Assembly (NCBI GenBank): GCA_038232935.1
Contig: JBBSMX010000027.1
Coordinates: 1 to 35,613, forward strand
Source of the DNA: JBBSMX01 sp038232935
GTDB lineage: Bacteria > Bacteroidota > Rhodothermia > Rhodothermales > JANQRZ01
DNA length: 35,613 bases
Direction: 5' to 3'
The notes under the pieces are model-generated. The model was not told the DNA's origin, made no database searches, and was given only the letters and a program-made list of their open reading frames with translations. Positions 15,574-25,545 of the stretch are shown here, in pieces (position 1 is the first letter of the stretch; every line of letters begins with the position of its first letter). A program made the translations under genes and the position numbers.

Positions 15574-17946
15574 TTATTCGTAACGGAGGGCTTTCACGGG
15601 GTCAGTCGTGGCGGCGCGGAGGGCGTGGCCGCTCACCGTCGCGAGCACGATCAGGAGTGCGGCGCATCCGGCGAGGACGAAGACGCCGGGGCCGAGGTCG
15701 ATCCGGTAGGCGAAGCCCTCCAGCCACCGGCTCATAGCGATCCACGCCAGCGGCACCGCCATGACGAACGCGACGGCGACAAGCCGCAGAACGTCTTTCG
15801 ACAGCAGCGCGAGGATGGACGGCACGCCCGCCCCGAGCACCTTCCGAATGCCGATCTCTTTCGTGCGCCGCTGCACGGCGAAGGCCACGAGCCCGAATAG
15901 GCCCATCGCGGCGATGACGAGGGCGAGGAGGGTGAAGAACGACACCGCCCGTCCGAGCGTCCGCTCCTGCGCCGCCATCGCGGCGAAGTTGTCGTCGAGA
16001 AAGCTAAAGCGGATGGGATCGTCCGGGGCGAGCGGCTGCCAGAGCGCCTGCATCCGGTCGAGGAAGGCGGCGACGTCCTGGCCGCCGTGGAGCCGCACGG
16101 CGAGCTTGGTGCCCTCCGTGGTAAAGGTGAGCACGACGGGCTCGATGCGCGTGCGCAGCGACTGGAAGTTGAAGTCGCTGACGATGCCGATCACCTCCTG
16201 CCCATCGTTGACCACCTTCCCGACGGGATCGCTTCCGAGTCCGAGCACGGCGGCGGCAGCCTCGTTGAGGATGACGGCGCTGCTGTCCGAGGCGAGGTCG
16301 GCGGAGAAGTTGCGCCCGGCGACGAGGCGCATCCCGAGCGTGGGGAGGTACTGCTCGTCGCCCGGGAACGTCTGGATCGTAATCGACTCCTCCATCTGCG
16401 GCGTCTCGTAGGTGTACATCCAGACGCCGGCCCCCGTCGGGAGACGGTTCGCGAGGCTCGTGCGCTCGACCTGCGGGAGCGCGTCGATCTCCTGTCGGAA
16501 GACCTCGGCCTGATGGCCCAGCACGCCCACGTTCTCGACGAACAGCACGCCGTCCTGCGCCAGTCCCTTGTCCGTCGCCTGCATAAATGCGAGCTGTTGG
16601 TAGACGACGAGGCTGCCTACCACGAGCACGATGGCGACGGCGAACTGTACGACTACGAGCGAGCCGCGCAGGCGCTGGTTGCCGCCGATCTCCCATCCGC
16701 CCCTCAGGATGCGAGCCGGGCGGAGGTGGGCGAGGTAGAACGCGGGGTACAGCCCGGCCAGGACGCCCACACCCACCGAGAAGCCGAGGAGGGCGAGGAC
16801 GTAACGACCATCGGCGAGTACGCTGCCGACGAGCCGCTCGCCGGTGATATACGTGAATACGCTCAGCATCGCCTCGGCGAGGGTGGCGGCCACGACGGCG
16901 GCGAGCAGGCTGAAGAGGACGGTCTCGGTCAGGAACTGCCGGACGAGCTCGCCCTGAGCTGCGCCCATCGTCTTCTTGACGCCGATCTCCTTGGCCCGCA
17001 TCGTCGCGCGGGCCGTCGTGAGATTGACGTAGTTCACGCCTGCGATGAGTAGGATGAACAGCCCCACGACGCCGAGCGCGTAGACCTGGAGCGGGCTCCC
17101 TCCAGGGGCGAGTTCGAAATTGTAGTCCGAGTGGAGGTGGATGTCGCGGAGGGGCTGGACGAAGAACTGAACGCCCGGCGGTGCGCTACGCCATGCCTCG
17201 AACGAGCCGTCGAATTCGCTGGCCGGATAGGCGTGGCGGCGCAGGAGCCGGTCGAGGCCGCGCTCCAGATCGGCTCGGGTCGCGTCGGGGCGGAGCTTCA
17301 CGTAGTTGTAGTACGCCACGTTCGTCCAGGCCGTGGCGGGCTCCTCTGGCTCCAGGGGGAACCAGAGGTCGGCGCGCAGGTGCGTCCTCCCCGGCACGGG
17401 CTCGACGATGCCGGTGACGCGGTGGGGCACGCGCTCCTTGCCCACGAGCACCGTCTGGCCCATCGCGTCCCCCGCGCCGAAGAAGCGCGCGGCGGCCGGC
17501 GCGGTCAGCACGAGCCCGTCGGGCGACCGGAGCGCGGCGTCCGGGCTGCCCGCGACGAAGCGGTACGAGAACACACGGAAGAACGCGGTGTCGGCGTAGA
17601 GCACGTTCGGCTCTTCGTAGCGCGCGTCGGCCACGAAGATCAGCACCGGCCGGGAGGAGCCGCTGAGTCTCGTGGCCTCGTCGATCACCGTGGTCTCCTG
17701 CGGCAGCACGTCGAGGAGTTGCTCCTGACTGTTGGCAAAGCCACCCATCCCGAAGAAGTCCGTCGCCACGCGGTGGATGCGGTCGTGGTCGGCGAACGAC
17801 GTGTCATAGGTCAGCTCCTGCCGGACGTAGAGGCCGAGGACGAACGAGGCGGCGATGCCCAGCGCCAGTCCGCCCACGTTGAGGAAGGTGTAGCCGGGGT
17901 ACTTGGCGAGGGTGCGCCAGGCGAGCAGCAGGTGGTTTTTCAGCAT
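15574..17946 (-). CDS. Permease P5: divergent pseudo-dimeric MacB/FtsX-type ABC permease
   Basis: 790 aa from the ATG at 17946 (MLKNHLLLAWRTLAKYPG); an upstream in-frame ATG at 18072 would add 42 low-complexity residues translated from the conserved leader and is rejected. P5 is the outlier of the array. Domain 1 begins QELTYDTSFADHDRIHRV instead of the DRFH form. TM1 reads GLALGIAASF and TM6 reads VIAAMGLFGL, so both Cys residues common in its neighbours are missing. Coupling motif 1 is MRAKEIGVKKTMGA (316-329) with Lys-Thr-Met replacing Arg-Lys-Ala. RGSLVVVQF replaces RKGLVVxQF, and domain 2 has IVSDFNFQSL. Motif 2 (RRTKEIGIRKVLGAG) and the tail DPVKALRYE are conserved. It is preceded by the longest gap of the array and a promoter candidate. 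Confidence 0.94.
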   Translation of the reverse strand: MLKNHLLLAWRTLAKYPGYTFLNVGGLALGIAASFVLGLYVRQELTYDTSFADHDRIHRVATDFFGMGGFANSQEQLLDVLPQETTVIDEATRLSGSSRPVLIFVADARYEEPNVLYADTAFFRVFSYRFVAGSPDAALRSPDGLVLTAPAAARFFGAGDAMGQTVLVGKERVPHRVTGIVEPVPGRTHLRADLWFPLEPEEPATAWTNVAYYNYVKLRPDATRADLERGLDRLLRRHAYPASEFDGSFEAWRSAPPGVQFFVQPLRDIHLHSDYNFELAPGGSPLQVYALGVVGLFILLIAGVNYVNLTTARATMRAKEIGVKKTMGAAQGELVRQFLTETVLFSLLAAVVAATLAEAMLSVFTYITGERLVGSVLADGRYVLALLGFSVGVGVLAGLYPAFYLAHLRPARILRGGWEIGGNQRLRGSLVVVQFAVAIVLVVGSLVVYQQLAFMQATDKGLAQDGVLFVENVGVLGHQAEVFRQEIDALPQVERTSLANRLPTGAGVWMYTYETPQMEESITIQTFPGDEQYLPTLGMRLVAGRNFSADLASDSSAVILNEAAAAVLGLGSDPVGKVVNDGQEVIGIVSDFNFQSLRTRIEPVVLTFTTEGTKLAVRLHGGQDVAAFLDRMQALWQPLAPDDPIRFSFLDDNFAAMAAQERTLGRAVSFFTLLALVIAAMGLFGLVAFAVQRRTKEIGIRKVLGAGVPSILALLSKDVLRLVAVAFVMAVPLAWIAMSRWLEGFAYRIDLGPGVFVLAGCAALLIVLATVSGHALRAATTDPVKALRYE

Positions 17947-17979
17947 GAGCGGAGGGGGCGGGGTCCATCTCGGCTCACG

Positions 17980-18014
17980 CAAGGCATATGCCACCCCCTT
18001 CACTCCCACCCAAA
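17980..18014 (-). promoter_or_regulatory. Promoter-like block upstream of P5
   Basis: On the minus strand TTTG (18014-18011) is followed after 22 nt by TATGCCTTG (17988-17980), a reasonable match to the Bacteroidota -33 TTTG / -7 TAnnTTTG layout. GAGATGGACCCC follows, and the P5 ATG starts about 34 nt beyond the block. The purine-rich spacer and downstream GACCC are shared with the P3 and P9 leaders. Confidence 0.55.
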
Positions 18015-18057
18015 ACGGCCGGCGCACGCCCTCTCGTCGGAGCACAACCCGTCCAGG

Positions 18058-18162
18058 TGTGCGCCAGCGCACAGCGGATGTGCGCCAGCGCGCAGCGGAT
18101 GTGCGCCAGCGCGCAGCGGATGTGCGCCAGCGCGCAGCGGATGTGCGCCAGCGCGCAGCGAG
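18058..18162. repeat. Five tandem copies of a 21-bp palindromic repeat
   Basis: Five head-to-tail units start at 18058, 18079, 18100, 18121 and 18142. The first core, TGTGCGCCAGCGCACA, is a perfect 7-2-7 palindrome; the others change one base (GCGCGCA). The last unit is imperfect in its final two bases. The array lies between the P6 stop codon (18172-18174) and the P5 promoter candidate. A 21-bp period is two DNA helical turns, so the palindromes face the same side, as in operator or iteron arrays. Confidence 0.9.
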
Positions 18163-18171
18163 CGGCCTGGC

Positions 18172-20570
18172 CTATTCGTAGCGGAGCGACTTTACGGGAT
18201 CGGCCGTGGCCGCGCGGAAGGTGTGGTAGGCCACCGTGACGAGGGCCAGCCCCAGTGCCAGGCCGCCAGCGAGGACGAACAGGCCGGGGCCGAGCTCGAT
18301 CCGATAGGCGAAGCCCTCCAGCCATCGCTGCATGAGGAGGTACGCCACCGGCACCGCGACGCTGAGGCTGATGAGCACGAGCGCGAGGAAGTCCTTCGAG
18401 AGGAGCCCCACGAGGTGCGTCACGCTCGCGCCGAGCACCTTGCGGATCCCGATCTCCTTCGTCCGCCGCTCGGCCGCGTACGCTGCCAGCCCGAACAGTC
18501 CGAGGCATGCGATGAAGATGGCAATGGCCGCGAACACGCCGAACAATTGCCCGAGCCGCCGCTCGGTAGCGTACATCGCCGCGAACTCGTCGTCCAGAAA
18601 GCGGACGTCCGGCGGCTTATCGGCCCCGAACTGCGTCCAGACCTCGCGCAGCCCGGCGGTCACGCTGCCGGCCTGCTCGGGCTGGAAGCGCACCACGAGG
18701 GTGTTGTACTCTGGCGACGGGATATCGGCCGGCCGATGCGGATGAGCACGGGCTGGATCGGCTCCCGAAGCGATGCGAAGTGGTAATCTTTGACGATGCC
18801 GATAACTTCGTTGTCGTCCGGTTTCGGGCCGCGGAGAGGCTCGCCGACGCCAGCGATCCCTTCCAGCATCTCGGCGGCACTCTCGTTCAGAATGAGTGCG
18901 CCGACGGCGTCGGACGGGCGGTCCGGGTCGAAGTCGCGGCCGGCGATGAGGTCGAGCCCGAGCGTCCGGAGGTAGTCCGCATCGGCCGAGACGGCGTGGA
19001 CGGCCACCTGCCGGTCGGGGTGGTCGGGGTCCGGGTTGAAGCCGAACCGGTGCCAGTAGCGTCCCGGCGCGGCGCTCGTCGCAGCAGCACCGAGGACGCC
19101 AGGAAGGTCCAGCACCGCCTGCTTCACGGCGACGTGCCCGTACGCCATCGCATCATCGGCGAAGGGGACCTTCAGCACCTGCTCGCCGGCGAAGCCGAGG
19201 TCCCGCATCTGCACGTACCGAAGCTGCTGGTACACCGCGCCCGTCGCTACGAGCAGCACGACGGTCACGGCGAACTGCATCACCACGAGGCCCTTGCGCA
19301 GCCGTGCCGCGCCGCCGCGTCCGCCTGCTTCCTGTTTCAGGAGCCGTGTGGGACGGAAGCTGGAGAGGTAGAGCGCCGGATAGCTGCCGGCCCCGAGTCC
19401 CACCGCCACGACGAGCGCAAGCCCCGTCAGCAGCACGGCGGGATGCAGCCCGACCGCGAGCGTCAGCTCTTTCTCGACTACACCGTTGAAGAGTGGCAGT
19501 GCGAGGCTGGCGATCCCGATCCCGAGCACGGACGCCGCACCCGTCACGAGGAGGGCTTCGACGAGGAACTGCCGGGCGATCTGGCCGCGCGTAGCCCCGA
19601 GCGTCTTCCGCACGCCGACCTCGCGCACCCGCTGCGCCGCGCGCGCCATCGCCAGGTTCATATAGTTGACGAGGGCGACGAACAGGATGAAAAACGCGAT
19701 GCTCCCGAAGATGAGCAGGTACCGCGTCGAGCCCTGGAAGCCCTTGTCCTGCGTCAACTCGGAGAGGTGGAGGTCGGTGAGGGGAAGCAGGCCGAAGTGG
19801 GGAGCGTCCGGATCGTCGGCCCCAATGTGGGTGTCCACTACCTCTTCCAGCCCGTCGAGGACGGAGGCTTCCGTGGTGCCCGGCGCGAGACGTGCGAAGG
19901 TGAGGTACATACTTCCGCCCCAGCCGCTCGCCATGCCCGTATCACCACGAAGCGAGCTGATCGAGGTCAGGGCCTCGAATTCGAAGAACGAATTGTGCGG
20001 GAGTGGAGCGAAGATGCCGGTGACGGTGTACGGTACGCGCTCGCTGCTGAAGTGCGCGATCTCCAGCGTCTGCCCGAGTGGGTCGGCGTCGCCGAAGAAG
20101 GCGTCCGCCATCGCCTGCGTCACGACGACGGAATACGGCGTGTCGAGCGCCGTCGCCGCATCACCGCGCACGAGGGGGAAGGAGAACATCCCGAGGAACG
20201 TGCTGTCGGCGAACGCGACACGGTGCTCGCCCTGGCGCTCCGTCCCCGGACGGTAAACGGGCGATTCGCTGGTGAACGTCGTCGCCGCCGTGACCTCGAC
20301 GCCGGGAATCTCCCGTTCCATCGCGCGTGAGAGCGCGAGCGGGGACGACGTGGCGACGCTACGCTCGCCGCCGAACGTGCTCTCGAGCGTCACGAGGAAA
20401 AGCCGGTCGGCGTCGGCGTGGAAGCGGTCGTAGGAAAGCTCGTCGTAGACGAAGAGCCCGATGAGCAGGCAGCATGCCAGCCCGACGGCGAGCCCCAGGG
20501 CGTTGATGAACGCGTAGCCTTTCTCGCGGCGAAGGGTGCGGAGCGCGAGGCGGAGGTAGTTCTTCAGCAT
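18172..20570 (-). pseudogene. Permease P6: pseudo-dimeric MacB/FtsX-type permease with one-base frameshift
   Basis: Start MLKNYLRLALRTLRREKG at 20570. Domain 1 opens DELSYDRFHADADRLFLV; coupling motif 1 is QRVREVGVRKTLGA (about 313-326). The frame runs normally to about residue 616 (IGIVKDYHFASL, then IRIGRP) and goes out of phase at the G-run 18719-18721. The adjacent frame continues with SPEYNTLVVRFQPEQ, TM6, coupling motif 2 RRTKEIGIRKVLGAS and the tail DPVKSLRYE, stopping at 18172. Adding one base to the run restores 799 aa, within the family's length range. All other conserved elements are intact and no second lesion is seen. That suggests either a very recent mutation or a sequencing error rather than an old pseudogene. 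If real, the product would lack the C-terminal FtsX module. Confidence 0.85.
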
Positions 20571-20612
20571 GAGAGGCGGGGTGAGGTAGGGGGCGTGCAG
20601 CGGTGGTCAGGC

Positions 20613-23057
20613 CTACTCGTACCGAAGCGACTGGACGGGGTCGGCCGTCGCGGCGCGGAGGGCGTGGTAGCTCACGGTGACGAGGGAGAGGACGAGCGCG
20701 GCGGCCCCCGCCGCGAGGAACGCCCACCACGGCATGTCGATGCGGTAGGCGAAGTCGGCGAGCCAGCGGCGCATGCCCGCGAACGCGAGCGGCCACGCCA
20801 GCACCGTCGCGATTCCCACGAGGAAGGCGAAGTCCTTCGCCACGAGCAGGGCGAGGCCGGGCACGCTCGCGCCGAGCACCTTTCGCACCCCCAGCTCCTT
20901 CGTCCGCCGGGTCACGGTCAGCGTCGCCAGCCCGAACAGCCCGAGGCACGCGACGAGGACGGCCAGCAGCGAGGCGTCGGTGAAGATGGCGCGCCAGCGG
21001 CGCTCGGCTTCGTACTGCGCCGCCATGTCGTCGTCGAGGAACGAGTACGCGAAGGCCCGTCCGGGGAAGACGCTCGTCCACGTCCGCTCCATCGAGGCAA
21101 GGGCGTCGGGGAGCGCGTCGGGACGGGCTTTGACGAGCATCGCCTGCATCCCCATGTAGTAGTTCGGGTGCATGTTGAGCATGGCCGGTTCCACCTCGTC
21201 GTGGAGCGACTGGAAGTTGAAGTCCTTCACGACGCCGATGATCGTCGGGTTCGCGCCGAAGAAGCTGTCCTCCAGCCCCGTCAGCACGTAGCCGACCGGC
21301 TGCGCGATGCCGTACTTCCGCACGAACGCCTCGTTGACGAGCACGCTGCGCGTCGAATCCGAGGGGAAGGTCGGTGAGAAATTGCGCCCGGCCGCCAGCT
21401 TCATGTCCAGCACGTCGAGGTAGGCGTAGTCCACGCCCAGGTTGTGGACCTCGAAGGACGTCCCGTCGGCGGCGCCCCAGCCGAAGGTGTCGTAGCTGCG
21501 CGTGAACGAGTACGCCGTCCGCACGACGTCGGTGACCCCGTCGTGCCCTTCGACCTCGTCGCGGAAGGCGGCGAGCACGCCCCGCTGCTGGCTCCCGCTG
21601 AGGCCGGGCGTCTGAACGACGACCACCTGATCGCCCCGGAAGCCGAGGTCGCGGTTCAGCAGGAAGTCGAGTTGCTGGTAGATGACGAGGGTGCAGATGA
21701 CGAGGGCGATGGAGAGGGTGTATTGCAGGACTACGAGGCCGCGCGTGAACGGGCTCGCGCCCTGCGCCCGCGCCGCGCCCTTGAGCACGCGCGCCGGCTG
21801 GAACCGAGAGAGGACGAGCGCCGGATAGCTTCCCGCGAGCAGGCCCACGACGGTGACGAGCGCGACGAGGACGAGCAGCCCGGCTCCGTCGTCGAGCCCG
21901 CCGAGCGTCAGGGCCTGCCCGGTGAGGGTGTTGAATGTCGGCAGCGCGAGCACGGCGAGGCCGAGGCCGACGAGCAGGGCCGCGACGCTCAGCAGCAACG
22001 CCTCGCCCCAGAACTGCCCCACGAGCTGGCCCCGGTGCGCGCCCAGCACCTTCCGCACGCCCACCTCGCGCGCCCGGCTCGTCGAGCGCCCGACCGAGAG
22101 GATGACGAAGTTGATGCACGCGATGACGAGCACGAGCAACGCGATACCCACGAGGAGGGTCGAGTAGAGCGGATTGTGCGGCGTCTCCTCGTAGTTCGTG
22201 CCGACCTCCGGGCTGAGGTGCACATCGCGCAGCGGCTGGAGGGCGAGGCGGAACGCTTCGTCGCCATCGGCGATGTAGCCGGCCTCGCGACGCTCCTCGA
22301 TGCGCTCGGCGAACTGGACGGCGGTGAACGGCGGGAGCGCCCGCTCCAGCGCTTCCGGCGTCTGCCCGTCCGCCAGCAGCAGGTAGAGCGACGTGCGCCC
22401 GCCCCAGTCGTTGCTGCCGATGCGGATCGTGTCGTACTGCCGGAACGGGAGGAGAAGATCGAACTGGAGGCTGGACGTGGACGGGATCGGGGCGAGGACG
22501 CCGGACACGGTGAAGTCGTAGCGGTCGTCGCCGCGCTCGATGGTCAACGTCCGGCCGAGCGCGGCGGTGTAGTCGTCCTCCACATCGAGGAGGGACCGGG
22601 CCGCGGGCTCGGTGAGGACGACGCTCTGCGGGTCGTCCAGCGCCGTCGCCGCATCGCCCGCGAGGAGGGGGAAGGTGAACACGTCGAAGAACGTCGAGTC
22701 CGCCATCACCACATTCTCTGGAACGATTTGGTCGCCGCTCCGAACCCCGAGGATGCCCTTGACGACGCGCGTGAGCGTCTCGACGCCGGGGAACGTCGCG
22801 TCCATCTCGGGCGCGAGATCGGGCGGTATCAGGATGTGGTAGTCGAGGCCGCCGTCGGGATGCGTCTCCTCGATGAGCACGCGCTGGATGCGGTCGGCCT
22901 TCGCGTGGAACGTGTCGAAGCTCCACTCGTGGCGGACGAGCAGGAAGATCAGCAGGCAGCACGCCATCCCGACAGCGAGGCCGACGACGTTGATCGCTGC
23001 GTAGCCCTTCTGCCGGCGGAGCGTGCGGAGGGCGATGACGACGTAGCTCTTCAGCAT
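20613..23057 (-). CDS. Permease P7: pseudo-dimeric MacB/FtsX-type ABC permease
   Basis: 814 aa from the ATG at 23057 (MLKSYVVIALRTLRRQKG); the open frame beyond it to 23429 is a shadow of P8. Domain 1 begins HEWSFDTFHAKADRIQRV. TM2 reads INFVILSVGRS, where most members have NFMNLATARS, and TM3 starts with QFWGEALLL; P11 shares both traits. Coupling motif 1 is SRAREVGVRKVLGA (327-340) and motif 2 is RRTKELGVRKVLGAS. Domain 2 has VVKDFNFQSL. It ends DPVQSLRYE. Its TM8 segment (20707-20769) is identical in DNA to that of P4. It is spaced 35 bp from P8 and 42 bp from P6, so one transcript is likely. Confidence 0.95.
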   Translation of the reverse strand: MLKSYVVIALRTLRRQKGYAAINVVGLAVGMACCLLIFLLVRHEWSFDTFHAKADRIQRVLIEETHPDGGLDYHILIPPDLAPEMDATFPGVETLTRVVKGILGVRSGDQIVPENVVMADSTFFDVFTFPLLAGDAATALDDPQSVVLTEPAARSLLDVEDDYTAALGRTLTIERGDDRYDFTVSGVLAPIPSTSSLQFDLLLPFRQYDTIRIGSNDWGGRTSLYLLLADGQTPEALERALPPFTAVQFAERIEERREAGYIADGDEAFRLALQPLRDVHLSPEVGTNYEETPHNPLYSTLLVGIALLVLVIACINFVILSVGRSTSRAREVGVRKVLGAHRGQLVGQFWGEALLLSVAALLVGLGLAVLALPTFNTLTGQALTLGGLDDGAGLLVLVALVTVVGLLAGSYPALVLSRFQPARVLKGAARAQGASPFTRGLVVLQYTLSIALVICTLVIYQQLDFLLNRDLGFRGDQVVVVQTPGLSGSQQRGVLAAFRDEVEGHDGVTDVVRTAYSFTRSYDTFGWGAADGTSFEVHNLGVDYAYLDVLDMKLAAGRNFSPTFPSDSTRSVLVNEAFVRKYGIAQPVGYVLTGLEDSFFGANPTIIGVVKDFNFQSLHDEVEPAMLNMHPNYYMGMQAMLVKARPDALPDALASMERTWTSVFPGRAFAYSFLDDDMAAQYEAERRWRAIFTDASLLAVLVACLGLFGLATLTVTRRTKELGVRKVLGASVPGLALLVAKDFAFLVGIATVLAWPLAFAGMRRWLADFAYRIDMPWWAFLAAGAAALVLSLVTVSYHALRAATADPVQSLRYE
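20707..20769. repeat. 63-bp identical segment shared with P4 (copy 2)
   Basis: Exact match, same orientation, to 13253-13315 in P4, about 7.45 kb away. Flanking bases diverge at once on the TM7 side and after partial similarity on the other. Confidence 0.85.
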
Positions 23058-23092
23058 GGGGAGATGAAGGATCAGGGATAAAGGACGAATGA

Positions 23093-25533
23093 CTACTCGT
23101 AGCGCAGCGACTTCACCGGGTCCAGCGAGGCGGCGCGGACAGCGTGGACGCTCACCGTCGCCAGCGCGCCGGCCACCGTCAGCGCGCTCACGGCCAGGAA
23201 GATGCCGGGGCCGAGGTCGATCCGGTAGGCAAAGTCCTCCAGCCACCGCTGCATCAGGAGGTAGGCCACTGGCGAGGCGACGAGCGTCGCCAGCACGACC
23301 GGCTTGAGGAAGTCCGTCGAGAGCAGCCCGACAAGCCCCCCCACGCTCGCGCCGAGCACCTTCCGCACGCCGATCTCCTTTGTCCGCTGCTGCGCCGTGA
23401 ACGCTGCTAGCCCGAACAGCCCGAGGCACGCGATCACGATGGCGAGGCTTGCGAAGAGCGTGAACAGTGTGGCAAACCGTTCGTCTTCCCGGTACTGCTG
23501 GTCGAACGCCTCGTCGGCGAACGCGTAGTGGAAGACGTTTCCGGGGAAGAGCCGGACGTACGCCGCCTCGACGGCGGAGATCGTACCAGGCAGGTCGTCC
23601 GCGCTCACCCTCAGGGAGATCTGCCCTCCGGCCTGGGTGAGGGTAAAGAAGGCGTTCTCGCGCGCCTCATGGGCGGAGGACCAGTTGACGTCCTTAAATA
23701 CACCGACGATCTCTCCCTCCATACCCCCTATGACCACCATCTGGGCCACAGCGTCGGCCGGGGTGTCGAAGCCGAGGGCTTTGACGGCCGATTCGTTGGC
23801 GATGACGGGCATGGGCTCCCCTTCGAGCGTGGGGACAGAGATCCCCTCGAACCCCTTGCCGGCCACCAGCTCGAGGCCGTAAAGCCTGGCGAAGCTCGTG
23901 TCGATCCGCGTTCCGGCCCCTCCACGTTGGTGGACGGATCGGCCGCGGCTCTCCGAACGTTCGTGTACCATTGGAATCCCTGTCCGGGGACCGTGTTCGA
24001 GGTGGCAACCTGCCGGACGGATGGGACCTGGCGCAATGCCTGGGTCAACGTGCCGATGGCCTGCGCGTTGTCGACCTGTCCAGGCAGCACCCGGGGGCCG
24101 GGCACGGTGAGGACTTGCTCCAGATCCATACCCAGGTCCAGGTGGCGCATGTAATCGAGTTGCTGGTACACGATGGCTGTCCCCACCACCAGCACGACCG
24201 AGGCGGCGAACTGGAGCACGACGAGCCCCTGCCGCAGCCACAGCCGCGCGGCGAACGAGCCCGCCCTCCCCTTTAGCACAACCACCGGCCTGAACGAGGC
24301 GAGCACCAAGGCGGGGTACAGCCCCGCGAGCAGCGTGCCGGCACAGAACGTGGCGAAGAAGGCGGCCCATAGCCATGGGCTCTCCCACAACGGGAGCGCG
24401 AGTTGCGTGCCGGCCAGGGTGTCCACGAGCGGCTGGAACGCACGGGCGACCACGACAGCGAGCGCGACGGCCGCGAGGTTCGTGAGCGCCGACTCGACGA
24501 GGAACTGGGTCACGAGCTGTCCCCGTCGCGCCCCGACCACCTTCCGGACGCCCACCTCACGGGCGCGGTCGAGTGCGCGGGCCGTAGCGAGGTTGACGTA
24601 GTTGATGAGCGCGATGAGGAGCGTGACGATGCCGATGACCGTGAAGAAGTACACCGTCCGGTAGCTCCCCGTCACCGCCTCCGGCGCGAAGACGGCCCCG
24701 TTGAGGTGGACGTCTCGCAGGGGCTGCGCGTTCAGGTGAGCCGTGGTGTGGGTCTCTCGGAGATCGTCCCCCCGGTTGCTCATCAGCACGTCCGTGAGCT
24801 TCCGCTCGACCTCAGGCAGGTCTGCATCCCGGCGGAGCTGGACGTAAGTGTAGAAGTTGTGCCAAGTCCAGCCGCTCGTGGGGTCGCTGTAGTCGCTCTT
24901 CTGAAGGAGGTCCGCCATCGGGAGGAGGACGTCGAACTGGAGGTGCGAGTTGGCTGGGATGTCGCGGAAGACGCCGTTGACGCGGAAGGCACCGCTGATC
25001 CACCCGGTCACATCGAGCACCTGTCCGAGGGCGTCCTCAGAGCCGAAGTACTTCCGCGCCGCCGATTCGGAGAGGAGGAGCGTGCCGGGCTCGGCGAGTG
25101 CCTGCGCCGTATCGCCCGTGACGAGCGGGTAGGAGAACATCTGGAGGAACGCGGGGTCGGCGTAATACACCCGCTCCTCCTGGAACGCCTTATCCGGCTG
25201 TGCGGGGTTGGAAAGGATGGGATGCGTGTAGTCCGGGTGGAGCCGGGCGAAGCGTTCGATTTCGGGCACCTCCTGCGCCAGGGCAGGCCCCATCGCGTAC
25301 CCGCCCAGCCCATCGACCTCCGCCGCCTCCCCATTCCGAGCCACCGTCTGGGTGATGCGATAGAGGTCGGAGGCGTTCGCGTTGAAGCGATCGAAGCTGT
25401 ACTCGAAGGCGACGTACTGGAAGATGATGAGGCAGCCTGCCAAGCCGAGCGTGAGCCCGGCGACGTTGATGAAGGCGTAGCCTTTCTGGCGAGCCAAGTG
25501 GCGGAGCGCGACGGTGAGGTAGTTCTTCAGCAT
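23093..25533 (-). pseudogene. Permease P8: pseudo-dimeric MacB/FtsX-type permease with one-base frameshift
   Basis: Start MLKNYLTVALRHLARQKG at 25533. TM1 reads GLTLGLAGCLIIF; domain 1 begins FEYSFDRFNANASDLYRI; coupling motif 1 is DRAREVGVRKVVGA. The frame is normal through VPGQGFQWYTNVRRA and goes out of phase near residue 537, at the C-run 23917-23920. The adjacent frame continues AGTRIDTSFARLYGLELVAG, then FKDVNWSSA, TM6 with ACLGLFGL, motif 2 QRTKEIGVRKVLGAS and DPVKSLRYE. One extra base in the run restores 813 aa. The periplasmic motif FKDVNW departs from VKDFHF in the rest of the family. Both halves are otherwise intact, so sequencing error is a serious alternative to a real knockout. 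Confidence 0.85.
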
Positions 25534-25545
25534 GGCAGGCAGGGG

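Noticed and set aside
17947..18072. 42-residue N-terminal extension of P5
   Set aside because: It translates the leader that is conserved as DNA before P3 and P9 but is not open in a shared frame there, and it precedes the family start.
18058..18162. CRISPR array or repetitive peptide gene at the 21-bp repeats
   Set aside because: The units are directly adjacent with no unique spacers, so this is not CRISPR. The CAPARSG-type translation is a by-product of the 21-bp length and is not conserved at 13125 or 28031.
18719..23920. Phase variation or programmed frameshifting as the cause of the P6 and P8 shifts
   Set aside because: The runs are only 3-4 bases, too short for typical slipped-strand switching, and there is no slippery heptamer with a following stem that I can see. 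Sequencing error or plain mutation is simpler.
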